From contig CAZMOG010000049.1 of NCBI GenBank assembly GCA_964567845.1, positions 1 through 14,620 of the forward strand: DNA of 14,620 nucleotides. Direction: 5' to 3'. The first letter of the stretch is position 1. Each line of letters begins with the position of its first letter. The DNA is from RGIG9079 sp964567845 (GTDB lineage: Bacteria > Bacteroidota > Bacteroidia > Bacteroidales > Marinifilaceae). Positions 1 to 6,493 of the stretch are shown here, piece after piece. A program made the position numbers and the translations under genes. Below the pieces are notes generated by a model that was given only the letters and a program-made list of their open reading frames with translations, searched no databases and was not told the DNA's origin.

Positions 1-31
1 TTGTAGCCAACAAAATCAACCTATTTTCTTC

Positions 32-45
32 TTGACAAGTGTCAA
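32..45. repeat. short palindrome in the stretch beyond capA
   Basis: The arms TTGACA and TGTCAA flank a 2-nt centre (AG). The palindrome lies about 40 bp beyond the capA stop codon in the 87-bp stretch at the window edge. No T-tract follows it on either strand, so it is a poor terminator. It could be a protein-binding site for a gene outside the window. Nothing else is recognisable in positions 1-87. Confidence 0.3.
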
Positions 46-87
46 ACTCCGGAAGGTAAATAATAAATAGGATATAGACAAGAGAAA

Positions 88-1200
88 TTACACATATATA
101 TCTCGAATGTGCAATTCATTCTCCTCGACACTGCGTTCAAAATTCAAAGAATCCCAATCGGACATTGGCAATCTGCCCTGCATATAGGCCGGCAAAACTT
201 CATAACGATACCTACTGCCATCTACATATTTACGCACCCAAACAGGCACACTCTCAACACCAAAGAACAGCTCGCCATCAATATCCTTGCCTATATACAA
301 CTTAATATTCAAGCCCCCATCCTTGTACCGCTCACGCTGATTGGAAATAAAATTTCCCAAAGAGTAAAACACTCCTCCCACCAGATTCTTATTTCCATCC
401 CAATACAAATCGACAGGTTGTACCACATGAGGATGGGCACCTATCACAAAATCTGCACCCCACTCCCTACACAACTTGCCCAACTGTCGCTGATATGAAT
501 TTTCTGTACGTGCATACTCCCATCCCCAATGCATCACCACTATTTTAACATCGGCCCCGGCAGCCAAAACCAAATCGCGTTTAATCACTGTACTATCAAT
601 CAAACTCACAACCTGCCCCATTGGCACTCGAATACCATTTGTTCCGTAGGTATAATTCAGCAAAGCCACCTCAATTCCATTACAATCCACAAACAGCACC
701 CTATTCTTCTCATAATCACTACTATCACGCCAGGTTCCCAAATGCAACAACCCCAAAGAATCTGCGCAATCAAGAGTACGGGCGAGGCCTCGCCTACCCC
801 CGTCACAGCAATGATTATTGGCCGTAAAGATCAAATCCACTCCACTCTGCTTTAATGCCGCCATACACTCGGGAGGTGATTTAAAAACAGGATAGCCGGT
901 ATATGAATCCGAACCTATGGTTGTCTCGAAATTTATTGCAGTCAAATCCGCACTATTCCATAACGAATCCACGTAACGCAATGTAGGTTGAAAATCATAC
1001 TCTCCATCTGATTTAAGCGAGGCCGTAAGTTGAGGCAAATGCTGCATATAATCGCCGACAAAGAGAATTGTTGCTGTTTTTGGAACAAACTGCTCTATAT
1101 CCGGCAATTTTAACTCCTTAATCACAAGTTTATCCGATTGATTATCAAAACAACCAAAACAGATAAACATGTGAAAAATTATTAAAATTCTTCTAAACAT
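88..1200 (-). CDS. CapA family protein (metallophosphatase-like, PGA_cap domain)
   Basis: This is a 370-residue CapA/PGA_cap protein. The family is related to calcineurin-like phosphoesterases and named after a poly-gamma-glutamate capsule protein, but most members have no proven substrate. Family motifs appear in order: FVGD at 47-50, NFET at 90-93, NNHCCDGG at 128-135, HWGWEY at 224-229, GAHPHVVQP at 254-262 and YSLGNFIS at 279-286. The N-terminus is a short hydrophobic signal ending in a Cys near residue 17, so it may be a lipoprotein, although ICFGC is an imperfect lipobox. I chose the ATG at 1200 because GGGGG lies just upstream of it and because the signal peptide starts cleanly there. 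An in-frame ATG at 1236 would add 12 charged residues. No capsule-synthesis partners (CapB, CapC) lie nearby, so a capsule role is not supported. It is transcribed divergently from the antiporter gene. Confidence 0.88.
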   Translation of the reverse strand: MFRRILIIFHMFICFGCFDNQSDKLVIKELKLPDIEQFVPKTATILFVGDYMQHLPQLTASLKSDGEYDFQPTLRYVDSLWNSADLTAINFETTIGSDSYTGYPVFKSPPECMAALKQSGVDLIFTANNHCCDGGRRGLARTLDCADSLGLLHLGTWRDSSDYEKNRVLFVDCNGIEVALLNYTYGTNGIRVPMGQVVSLIDSTVIKRDLVLAAGADVKIVVMHWGWEYARTENSYQRQLGKLCREWGADFVIGAHPHVVQPVDLYWDGNKNLVGGVFYSLGNFISNQRERYKDGGLNIKLYIGKDIDGELFFGVESVPVWVRKYVDGSRYRYEVLPAYMQGRLPMSDWDSLNFERSVEENELHIRDIYV

Positions 1201-1276
1201 TCTACCCCCTTTTAACACTATATCCTCACCAAACATTTAGTTTACAAAATGTTAATTTTAAAGGTGAATTGAATAA

Positions 1277-1284
1277 CAAAATTA
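1277..1284 (-). promoter_or_regulatory. putative -7 promoter element for capA
   Basis: The minus strand reads TAATTTTG, an exact match to the Bacteroidota -7 consensus TAnnTTTG. It lies 41 bp upstream of the longer capA start and 77 bp upstream of the preferred one. I see no TTG at the usual distance further upstream, so support comes from a single element in an AT-rich stretch. Confidence 0.4.
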
Positions 1285-1306
1285 ATAATTTTACGTAAAA
1301 AATTAG

Positions 1307-1314
1307 TAACTTTG
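1307..1314 (+). promoter_or_regulatory. putative -7 promoter element for the antiporter gene
   Basis: TAACTTTG matches TAnnTTTG exactly and lies 38 bp before the antiporter ATG, giving a leader of roughly 30 nt. No convincing -33 TTG is visible. It is back to back with the capA -7 element, so the 1237-1352 gap reads as a divergent promoter region. Confidence 0.5.
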
Positions 1315-1352
1315 CAACTTATTAGTAAAACAACATATAAAACGCACAAAAC

Positions 1353-2795
1353 ATGATATTTACAGCCGAGAACAGCCTTTTAATCTTTTCTATACTACTC
1401 TTCGTTAGTATAACAGTGAGTAAAACCGGATACAAATTCGGAATGCCCGCCCTTTTAATCTTCTTAGTAGTGGGAATGATTTTTGGTAGCGATGGTCTGG
1501 GCTTGCAATTTAACGATGTGGAAGATGCCCAATTCATAGGTATGATTGCCTTGGGTGTAATTCTGTTCTCGGGAGGTATGGATACCAAATATAATGAGAT
1601 TAAACCGGTCATGTCGCAAGGAATTATCCTATCAACATTGGGAGTTATACTGACCACCCTATTTACAGGATTCTTCATCTATTGGATTGGTAAAATCGTA
1701 CCTAACTCGGAAATTGCACTTCCATTGACAACAGCTCTGCTTTTGGCAGCAACAATGTCATCAACCGACTCTGCATCGGTATTCAACATTCTACGTTCAC
1801 ACAAAATGCACTTGAAACACAACTTGCGCCCAATGCTTGAGTTAGAGAGTGGTAGTAACGATCCTATGGCGTATATGTTGACCATTGTATTGATTCAATT
1901 CATACAATCATCAGAGCTTGGTGTGGCCGAAATCATAGGTTCCTTTTTGGTACAATTCATTGTAGGAGCCGCAGCAGGATTCCTGTTAGGCAAATTGGCG
2001 GTGGTTGTGATAAACAAAATATCACTTCCAAACCCATCGCTATACTCTATCATGCTGTTAAGTTTCATATTCTTTATCTTCTCGATAAGCGACATGATAC
2101 ATGGAAACGGCTACTTGGCTGTCTATATCGCCGGAATTATGGTAGGAAACGCAAGAATCACAAACAAACGCGAAATTGCGACCTTTATGGATGGCATGAC
2201 ATGGCTATTCCAAATTGTAATGTTCCTTACCTTGGGATTACTTGTAAATCCACATGAATTGCTTGGAATTGCACTGATTGCATCTTTGATAGGAGTCTTT
2301 ATGATTATTGTGGCACGCCCACTGAGTGTATGGCTCTGTCTGATTCCATTCCGCAAAATGAACTCCAGATCCAAACACTTTGTATCGTGGGTGGGTCTTC
2401 GTGGTGCTGTTCCCATTATTTTCGCCACATATCCTGTAGTTGCTAAAATCGAGGGAGCAAACCTTATCTTCAATGTAGTATTCTTCATTACCATTCTATC
2501 ACTTGTAATACAGGGATCAACAATTCCCTGGGTTGCACGCAGACTACGATTGGCAAGAAAACAGAAGAAAGAGGGCAACGACTTTGGAGTTGAGCTTCCA
2601 GAAGAGATTGATACAAACCTTAAGGATATTGTATTGAGCGAGGAGATGCTTATTCACGGAAACACCCTTAAAGAGATAAGATTGCCGGAAGGAACTCTTG
2701 TAATGCTTGTAAAACGAGGCAACGACTTCCTTATTCCCAATGGAAGCCTTGAATTGGAGTCGGGTGATAAACTGCTTCTTATGAGGAAAAATTAG
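1353..2795 (+). CDS. potassium/proton antiporter, CPA1 (NhaP2/CvrA) type
   Basis: This 480-residue inner-membrane cation/proton antiporter belongs to the CPA1 group annotated as K+/H+ antiporters or cell-volume regulators. Residues 1 to about 395 are mostly hydrophobic, consistent with 12 or so membrane helices. Conserved features include the SSTDSASVFNILR loop at 136-148 and ESGSNDPMA at 165-173, whose Asn-Asp pair corresponds to the ion-binding site of the family. A cytoplasmic tail at about 415-480 (EIDTNLKDIVLSEEMLIHG through SGDKLLLMRK) resembles an RCK_C/TrkA_C ligand-binding domain, which favours the NhaP2-type assignment over plain NhaP. The ATG at 1353 directly begins the first helix. 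There is no Shine-Dalgarno site, as is common in this phylum. The gene appears monocistronic. K+ rather than Na+ as the substrate is inferred from family membership. Confidence 0.88.
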   Translation: MIFTAENSLLIFSILLFVSITVSKTGYKFGMPALLIFLVVGMIFGSDGLGLQFNDVEDAQFIGMIALGVILFSGGMDTKYNEIKPVMSQGIILSTLGVILTTLFTGFFIYWIGKIVPNSEIALPLTTALLLAATMSSTDSASVFNILRSHKMHLKHNLRPMLELESGSNDPMAYMLTIVLIQFIQSSELGVAEIIGSFLVQFIVGAAAGFLLGKLAVVVINKISLPNPSLYSIMLLSFIFFIFSISDMIHGNGYLAVYIAGIMVGNARITNKREIATFMDGMTWLFQIVMFLTLGLLVNPHELLGIALIASLIGVFMIIVARPLSVWLCLIPFRKMNSRSKHFVSWVGLRGAVPIIFATYPVVAKIEGANLIFNVVFFITILSLVIQGSTIPWVARRLRLARKQKKEGNDFGVELPEEIDTNLKDIVLSEEMLIHGNTLKEIRLPEGTLVMLVKRGNDFLIPNGSLELESGDKLLLMRKN

Positions 2796-2843
2796 AAGCT
2801 GAAATCGTTTGAGTGGATTTTTCGAAAAAAATAGAGGCTAATA

Positions 2844-2874
2844 TTGTGGATAATAAAGAGTTTTTATAATTTTG
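2844..2874 (+). promoter_or_regulatory. gap promoter
   Basis: TTG at 2844-2846 is followed after 20 bp by TAATTTTG at 2867-2874, matching the Bacteroidota arrangement TTG-N(about 20)-TAnnTTTG. The start codon is 49 bp downstream of the -7 box. The leader is very A-rich and has no Shine-Dalgarno sequence. Confidence 0.7.
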
Positions 2875-2923
2875 GAGTGCGAAAAAAAAGAAATTCATTA
2901 ACCTTTTAAACAGATAAAAAAAG

Positions 2924-3934
2924 ATGATTAAAGTTGGTATCAACGGATTCGGACGTATTGGACGTTTTGTATTCCGCGCTGCTCAGACAAGAAACGACAT
3001 CGAGATCGTAGGTATTAACGACCTTTGCCCGGTTGATTACTTGGCTTACATGCTTAAGTATGACACAATGCACGGACAGTTCGAGGGAACTATCGAGGCT
3101 GACGTAGAGAACAGCAAATTGATCGTTAACGGTAAGGCTATCCGCGTAACTGCAGAGAGAAACCCTGCTGATTTGAAGTGGAACGAGGTCGAGGCTGAGT
3201 ACGTAGTTGAGTCTACAGGATTGTTCTTGACAAAGGAGAAGGCTCAGGCTCACATCGAGGCTGGTGCTAAGTATGTTGTAATGTCTGCTCCTTCAAAGGA
3301 CGACACTCCAATGTTCGTTTGCGGTGTTAACTTCGACAAATATGTAAAGGGAACTCAGTTTGTTTCTAACGCTTCTTGTACAACAAACTGCTTGGCTCCT
3401 ATCGCTAAGGTATTGAACGACAAGTTCGGTATTACAGACGGTTTGATGACAACAGTACACTCTACAACAGCTACTCAGAAGACAGTTGACGGTCCGTCTT
3501 TGAAGGACTGGAGAGGTGGACGTGCTGCTGCCGGTAACATCATCCCATCTTCAACAGGTGCTGCTAAGGCTGTAGGTAAAGTTATTCCTGAGTTGAACGG
3601 AAAGTTGACAGGTATGGCATTCCGCGTTCCTACTTTGGATGTATCTGTAGTTGACTTGACAGTAAACTTGGCTAAGTCTGCAACATACGCTGAGATTTGT
3701 GCAGCTATGAAGGAGGCTTCTGAGACTTACTTGAACGGAGTTCTTGGTTACACAGAGGAGGAGGTTGTATCTTCTGACTTCTTGGGTTGTACTTTGACCT
3801 CTATCTTCGATGCTAAGGCTGGTATCGCTTTGACAGACAAGTTCGTTAAGGTTGTATCTTGGTACGATAACGAGATTGGTTACTCTAACAAGGTATTGGA
3901 GTTGATTGCTCACATGGCTAAGGTAAACGCTTAA
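2924..3934 (+). CDS. gap: type I glyceraldehyde-3-phosphate dehydrogenase
   Basis: This cytosolic glycolytic enzyme converts glyceraldehyde 3-phosphate, NAD+ and phosphate to 1,3-bisphosphoglycerate and NADH. The 336 residues are a normal full length. The Rossmann motif INGFGRIGR is at 6-14 and Asp33 follows the second strand (INDL), typical of NAD-preferring forms. The catalytic Cys152 sits in SNASCTTNC, and the partner His179 is in TTVHSTTA. Also present are the phosphate-binding PSSTGAAKAVGKV near 208-220 and the C-terminal WYDNEIGYS. Codon use is strikingly uniform (AAG for Lys, GCT for Ala, TTG for Leu), unlike its neighbours, which suits a very highly expressed gene. It has its own promoter and a strong intrinsic terminator, so it is probably a single-gene unit. 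Confidence 0.98.
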   Translation: MIKVGINGFGRIGRFVFRAAQTRNDIEIVGINDLCPVDYLAYMLKYDTMHGQFEGTIEADVENSKLIVNGKAIRVTAERNPADLKWNEVEAEYVVESTGLFLTKEKAQAHIEAGAKYVVMSAPSKDDTPMFVCGVNFDKYVKGTQFVSNASCTTNCLAPIAKVLNDKFGITDGLMTTVHSTTATQKTVDGPSLKDWRGGRAAAGNIIPSSTGAAKAVGKVIPELNGKLTGMAFRVPTLDVSVVDLTVNLAKSATYAEICAAMKEASETYLNGVLGYTEEEVVSSDFLGCTLTSIFDAKAGIALTDKFVKVVSWYDNEIGYSNKVLELIAHMAKVNA

Positions 3935-3956
3935 TTGACGTTAAGTCATAAATTCA

Positions 3957-3988
3957 TAAGGCTGACCATACGGTCAGCCTTAATTTTT
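3957..3988 (+). terminator. intrinsic terminator of gap
   Basis: AAGGCTGACC and GGTCAGCCTT form a perfect 10-bp stem around a 4-nt loop (ATAC). One further T-A pair extends the base, and AATTTTT follows. It starts 22 bp after the gap stop codon. Confidence 0.9.
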
Positions 3989-4008
3989 AATATTATTATT
4001 CTCTTGTA

Positions 4009-4037
4009 TGAGCCGTGAGCGTCCGTCTCGTAAAGCA
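4009..4037 (+). repeat. 29-bp direct repeat, upstream duplicate of the right end of structured repeat copy 1
   Basis: This 29-bp segment (TGAGCCGTGAGC through CGTAAAGCA) is identical to positions 4186-4214, which are the right end of copy 1 including part of its outer arm. To its left the sequence is the gap terminator and does not match the element, so only the end is duplicated. It could be a remnant of a lost neighbouring copy or a local template-switch duplication. Its CGTAAAGCA part is also complementary to the left arm of copy 1. Confidence 0.85.
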
Positions 4038-4050
4038 CCATTATAAAACA

Positions 4051-4226
4051 ATATGTGGTATATGCTTTAAAGAGACACTAGCGGAAGGCGATTAGTATTC
4101 AAGGAACATTTGCCGTAAACAAAACTGCTGTTTGAGCTGCGAAGCAGCGAGTTCTGTTTTGTAGGCAAATGGACGTAGAAATACTTGAGCCGTGAGCGTC
4201 CGTCTCGTAAAGCATATACCACATAT
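4051..4226 (+). repeat. structured palindromic repeat, copy 1
   Basis: This 176-bp quasi-palindrome between gap and the NUDIX gene is closed by a perfect 19-bp stem: ATATGTGGTATATGCTTTA at 4051-4069 with its reverse complement at 4208-4226. GAGAC/GTCTC (4072-4076, 4202-4206) continues the stem across a small bulge. Inside lie nested helices: AGTATT/AATACT (4094-4099, 4180-4185), CATTTGCC/GGCAAATG (4107-4114, 4164-4171), ACAAAAC/GTTTTGT (4119-4125, 4156-4162) and an apical GCTGC-GAA-GCAGC hairpin (4136-4148). The core 4077-4201 aligns almost end to end with 7547-7670, but the outer arms do not. It has the geometry of a structured RNA or a small non-autonomous mobile element. I recognise no named family. 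It reaches to within 27 bp of the NUDIX start codon, and no promoter was seen between it and the gap terminator. Confidence 0.85.
4186..4214 (+). repeat. 29-bp direct repeat, right-end copy inside structured repeat copy 1
   Basis: This is identical to 4009-4037. It comprises the conserved right end of the core (TGAGCCGTGAGCGTC) plus the first part of the copy-specific outer arm. Because the duplication includes arm sequence, it arose from this copy or a sibling with the same arm, not from copy 2, whose arm is different. Confidence 0.85.
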
Positions 4227-4252
4227 AACCTCAAGTACAAAGAATTAAAGAC

Positions 4253-4750
4253 ATGGAAGAAATTCTGCCAACAGTAAATGAACAAGGCCAAACAACAGGC
4301 TGCGCCACAAGAACAGAATGCCACAACGGAAGCAAACTGCTCCACCCCGTGGTTCACCTACACCTCATAAACGACAAAGGTGAAATATTCCTGCAGAAAC
4401 GCAGCATGACCAAAAAACTGCTACCGGGATACTGGGACACCGCAGTCGGTGGCCACATCAGCTATGGCGAAACCACAGAAACAGCCCTACAACGTGAAAC
4501 GATAGAAGAGCTTGGCTTGACACAATTCAAGGCAGAACTACTTGCAACATACCTATGGGAATCACAAACAGAGCGTGAATTCATCAACGTATTCATCTGC
4601 AAAGAGTATGGTCAACTCACCATAGACAACGACGAAGTAGATGAAGGCAAATTCTGGAGCAAAGAGGAGATTGAAGCTGCCATTGGCACAAAAAACCTCA
4701 CCCCAAACTTCGAACACGAATACCTCACCCTCCTCAAAACAATCAAATAA
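4253..4750 (+). CDS. NUDIX hydrolase
   Basis: This 165-residue cytosolic NUDIX protein is expected to hydrolyse a nucleoside-diphosphate-linked substrate using Mg2+. The Nudix box is complete at 67-89: Gly67, Glu73, Arg81-Glu82, Glu85-Glu86 and Gly88. Thr83 sits where an aliphatic residue is usual. The N-terminal part (VNEQGQTTGCATRTECHNGSK) and LQKRSMTKKLLPGYWDTAVGGH resemble the YfcD-like and IPP-isomerase-like branch, so isopentenyl-diphosphate isomerase activity was considered, but the substrate cannot be read from sequence. The ATG at 4253 fits the family start. The leader contains the right arm of structured repeat copy 1, and I found no TAnnTTTG promoter between the gap terminator and this gene. 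Its codons are rich in A and C, unlike gap just upstream. Confidence 0.9.
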   Translation: MEEILPTVNEQGQTTGCATRTECHNGSKLLHPVVHLHLINDKGEIFLQKRSMTKKLLPGYWDTAVGGHISYGETTETALQRETIEELGLTQFKAELLATYLWESQTEREFINVFICKEYGQLTIDNDEVDEGKFWSKEEIEAAIGTKNLTPNFEHEYLTLLKTIK

Positions 4751-4761
4751 AAAAGTATAAA

Positions 4762-5163
4762 CTATATTGAGATCAACTCCTTACCTATTAATCTAATCTC
4801 ATCTTTAATTAATTCCAAACGTTCCTTAGAAGGACGTTTACTACCGCTTATATATTGAGCTAATAGAGATTGAGATATACCTATTCTACGTGCAACTGCA
4901 GAAGCATTAATCTCGGGATGTGACATAAACAACTCGTATAATTGAGAAGAATTCTTAGTTTTAAAGAAACCATCAAAACTTAAATCCTCGTCAATATCTG
5001 CCCAATGAATTCCAAACGAATCAACTATATAATTTTCACGTTGCAATTGCGTAGCATACCTTAAACGTGGGTAATCTGAGAAATTTTCACACGCTTCCCT
5101 ACCATCAACAGTTCTAATATACACTGCCGTATCAGTAATCCATACCTTTTCAATATCTATCAT
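4762..5163 (-). CDS. DUF2442 domain protein with C-terminal helix-turn-helix
   Basis: This is a 133-residue two-part protein. Residues about 4-67 match the DUF2442 pattern, including DSFGIHWADIDEDLSFDGFF at 48-67. Residues about 85-112 (INASAVARRIGISQSLLAQYISGSKRPS) form a Cro/C1-type helix-turn-helix that should bind DNA. In other genomes DUF2442 genes often sit beside a DUF4160 gene and are suspected to belong to toxin-antitoxin-like pairs. No DUF4160 partner is visible here, so this copy is orphan. A perfect palindrome lies between its -33 and -7 promoter boxes, which suggests autorepression. It converges on the NUDIX gene with only 11 bp between the stop codons and no visible terminator. 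Confidence 0.8.
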   Translation of the reverse strand: MIDIEKVWITDTAVYIRTVDGREACENFSDYPRLRYATQLQRENYIVDSFGIHWADIDEDLSFDGFFKTKNSSQLYELFMSHPEINASAVARRIGISQSLLAQYISGSKRPSKERLELIKDEIRLIGKELISI

Positions 5164-5194
5164 CGATATTATTTATTGTTTTAATCTCATTTTT

Positions 5195-5225
5195 CAAATA
5201 TAGGTAATAAAATCATTACCTACAA
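5195..5225 (-). promoter_or_regulatory. promoter of the DUF2442-HTH gene with embedded palindromic operator
   Basis: On the minus strand TTG (5225-5223) is followed after exactly 20 bp by TATATTTG (5202-5195), a canonical Bacteroidota promoter 31 bp from the start codon. The spacer holds TAGGTAAT-N6-ATTACCTA (5201-5222), an inverted repeat with perfect 8-bp arms that overlaps the -7 box by 2 bp. A dimeric repressor bound there would block RNA polymerase. The most economical candidate is the HTH protein encoded just downstream. Confidence 0.72.
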
Positions 5226-5292
5226 TGGTTAGACACACATTTTGTCTCAATAAAGCCATATTAAGGCTTATTGTAACACATTATTCACAGCA

Positions 5293-5300
5293 CAAAGATA
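5293..5300 (-). promoter_or_regulatory. possible second, upstream -7 element
   Basis: The minus strand reads TATCTTTG, an exact TAnnTTTG match, 129 bp upstream of the DUF2442-HTH start. No TTG is seen at the right distance. Between it and the proximal promoter lies a weak hairpin (AAGCC/GGCTT, about 5250-5273). If real, it would give a longer transcript through the operator. The rest of 5226-5350 holds nothing recognisable. Confidence 0.3.
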
Positions 5301-5350
5301 ATAATTTACTTTATATATTTTATGTTTTGTTTGAAATTTATAAACGCTAT

Positions 5351-5380
5351 AAAAAAGTGCCACAGAAAAACTATGACACT
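5351..5380 (-). terminator. intrinsic terminator of the beta-propeller lipoprotein operon
   Basis: On the minus strand AGTGTCATAG and CTGTGGCACT pair over 10 bp (two G-U wobbles) around a T5 loop and run into TTTTTT. The wobbles are stable only in RNA read from the minus strand, which fixes the direction. It lies 35 bp after the stop codon of the lipoprotein gene. The sequence is nearly duplicated at 7472-7509. Confidence 0.85.
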
Positions 5381-5414
5381 CTATGGTTTATTTATAAACG
5401 TTAAATGCAAAATC

Positions 5415-6479
5415 TTATTTAATCGTATATTTTACAATATCCATACGTTCATCAACCCTGGTAAAGACAAACATATCCTTACCATTAGGAGAAACTGATA
5501 ATTTTATGATTGGATAATCAAGCTCATAAGCACCAACAACCTGACCATCATAACTCATTACAACAATCCTATACTCTATAGACTTATCAATATCATGTGC
5601 CCAATCATCCGTAGTATATCCATTGTAAACCAAGAAAATATTATCTGAAGTAAGATGAACGGACATAAATGTTTGAGGATTATCGTTTAAGAACTTTAAT
5701 TTATTCTCTGCAAAATAGATTGAATATTCATCCAACATAACCTCCCAACACTTTACTACAGCACCATCATCTGCAACATCATAACAAACAACATATGGTA
5801 ATCTTCCAGAAGCATATATTACCTTATTGCCATGGGTTTTTATATCACCAACAAAGGTGTTATACAATTTAATTTCATCTGGTTTTTCCCATTCAACTGG
5901 TAAATTACCAAATTTGTGCTTAAACTGCATTTTAGAATCAAATAGAACAAACATTGAATCTTTAGCAAAATATGGTAACGACACAATATATCCATTATCA
6001 AGCTTAGCCAACTTAGTAGATACAATATCCTTTCTATCTGATTCATATTGATTATATGAATTGATAATCAAAGAATCTCTGTGTAATGATATTTTTGAAG
6101 CTATCAATTTACTCTGCATTACATCATAAATATACAACGAATCATAACTATTAGAGAATCCCAAAAAATATGGCGATATAAACTCAAAATCTCCGCGCCC
6201 TCTTTTAAAAGGAGCCTGAATAAAATCGCCAGTATTAATATCATACACTTCTACCACACCTTTACTTAAGCGAGGATCACATAATATCAATAATGAGTCT
6301 ATAACATACATCTTCTGAGGATAGTCAACTATATAGTCACACCCCGATGGAACTCCAACCAAATTTTCAAATGCAATATTTCTTAATCCATTATTATCAG
6401 TACCACACGCACATAACAACAATAGAAATAAAAAGCATTTGATCATATTACACTTAATCATATTTTGTACTACTTTCAT
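5415..6479 (-). CDS. 6-bladed beta-propeller lipoprotein (BF3164/TolB-like family)
   Basis: This 354-residue exported lipoprotein begins with a signal ending FLFLLLLCAC-G, with Cys25 as the likely lipidated residue. The mature part consists of repeating short beta-strand blocks (YVIDSLLILCDP, VEVYDINTG, YIVSLPYF, NIFLVYNGY, IVVMSYDGQVVG, MFVFTRVDE), typical of the 6-bladed propeller lipoproteins abundant in Bacteroidales. The FKRGRGDFEF segment near 94-103 resembles their conserved RGxGxxEF motif. No enzymatic residues can be assigned and the ligand is unknown. Three in-frame ATGs (6479, 6461, 6446) lie before the hydrophobic core, and the last two sit in a 15-bp tandem duplication. A start at 6461 or 6446 would give a more typical short signal. 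It follows the CarboxypepD_reg gene by 14 bp, so the two are probably co-transcribed. Confidence 0.8.
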   Translation of the reverse strand: MKVVQNMIKCNMIKCFLFLLLLCACGTDNNGLRNIAFENLVGVPSGCDYIVDYPQKMYVIDSLLILCDPRLSKGVVEVYDINTGDFIQAPFKRGRGDFEFISPYFLGFSNSYDSLYIYDVMQSKLIASKISLHRDSLIINSYNQYESDRKDIVSTKLAKLDNGYIVSLPYFAKDSMFVLFDSKMQFKHKFGNLPVEWEKPDEIKLYNTFVGDIKTHGNKVIYASGRLPYVVCYDVADDGAVVKCWEVMLDEYSIYFAENKLKFLNDNPQTFMSVHLTSDNIFLVYNGYTTDDWAHDIDKSIEYRIVVMSYDGQVVGAYELDYPIIKLSVSPNGKDMFVFTRVDERMDIVKYTIK

Positions 6480-6493
6480 ATTGAGAATTAATT

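Noticed and set aside
109..855. Plus-strand open frames within the capA region
   Set aside because: They are antisense shadows of a gene with clear family motifs and show no recognisable domain.
2818..2829. Palindrome TTTTTCGAAAAA downstream of the antiporter gene as a terminator
   Set aside because: It has no loop and only A-T pairs around a CG centre, so it would not form a stable RNA hairpin. It is probably chance in AT-rich intergenic DNA.
4051..4226. Retron non-coding RNA, because TAGC follows a long complementary arm
   Set aside because: No reverse transcriptase gene is in the window, and the core forms one nested hairpin rather than separate msr stem-loops plus an msd hairpin. Kept only as a loose resemblance.
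4009..4226. CRISPR array or IS element ends
   Set aside because: There is only one short direct repeat pair with no regular spacers, no cas or transposase gene nearby, and the outer arms are not shared between copies as IS ends would be.
4067..4357. Open frame of 96 codons on the minus strand across structured repeat copy 1
   Set aside because: It crosses the palindrome and the 5' end of the NUDIX gene in antisense. The frame homologous to the copy 2 reading frame is broken by a 1-nt indel, and the substitutions follow base pairing rather than synonymous sites.
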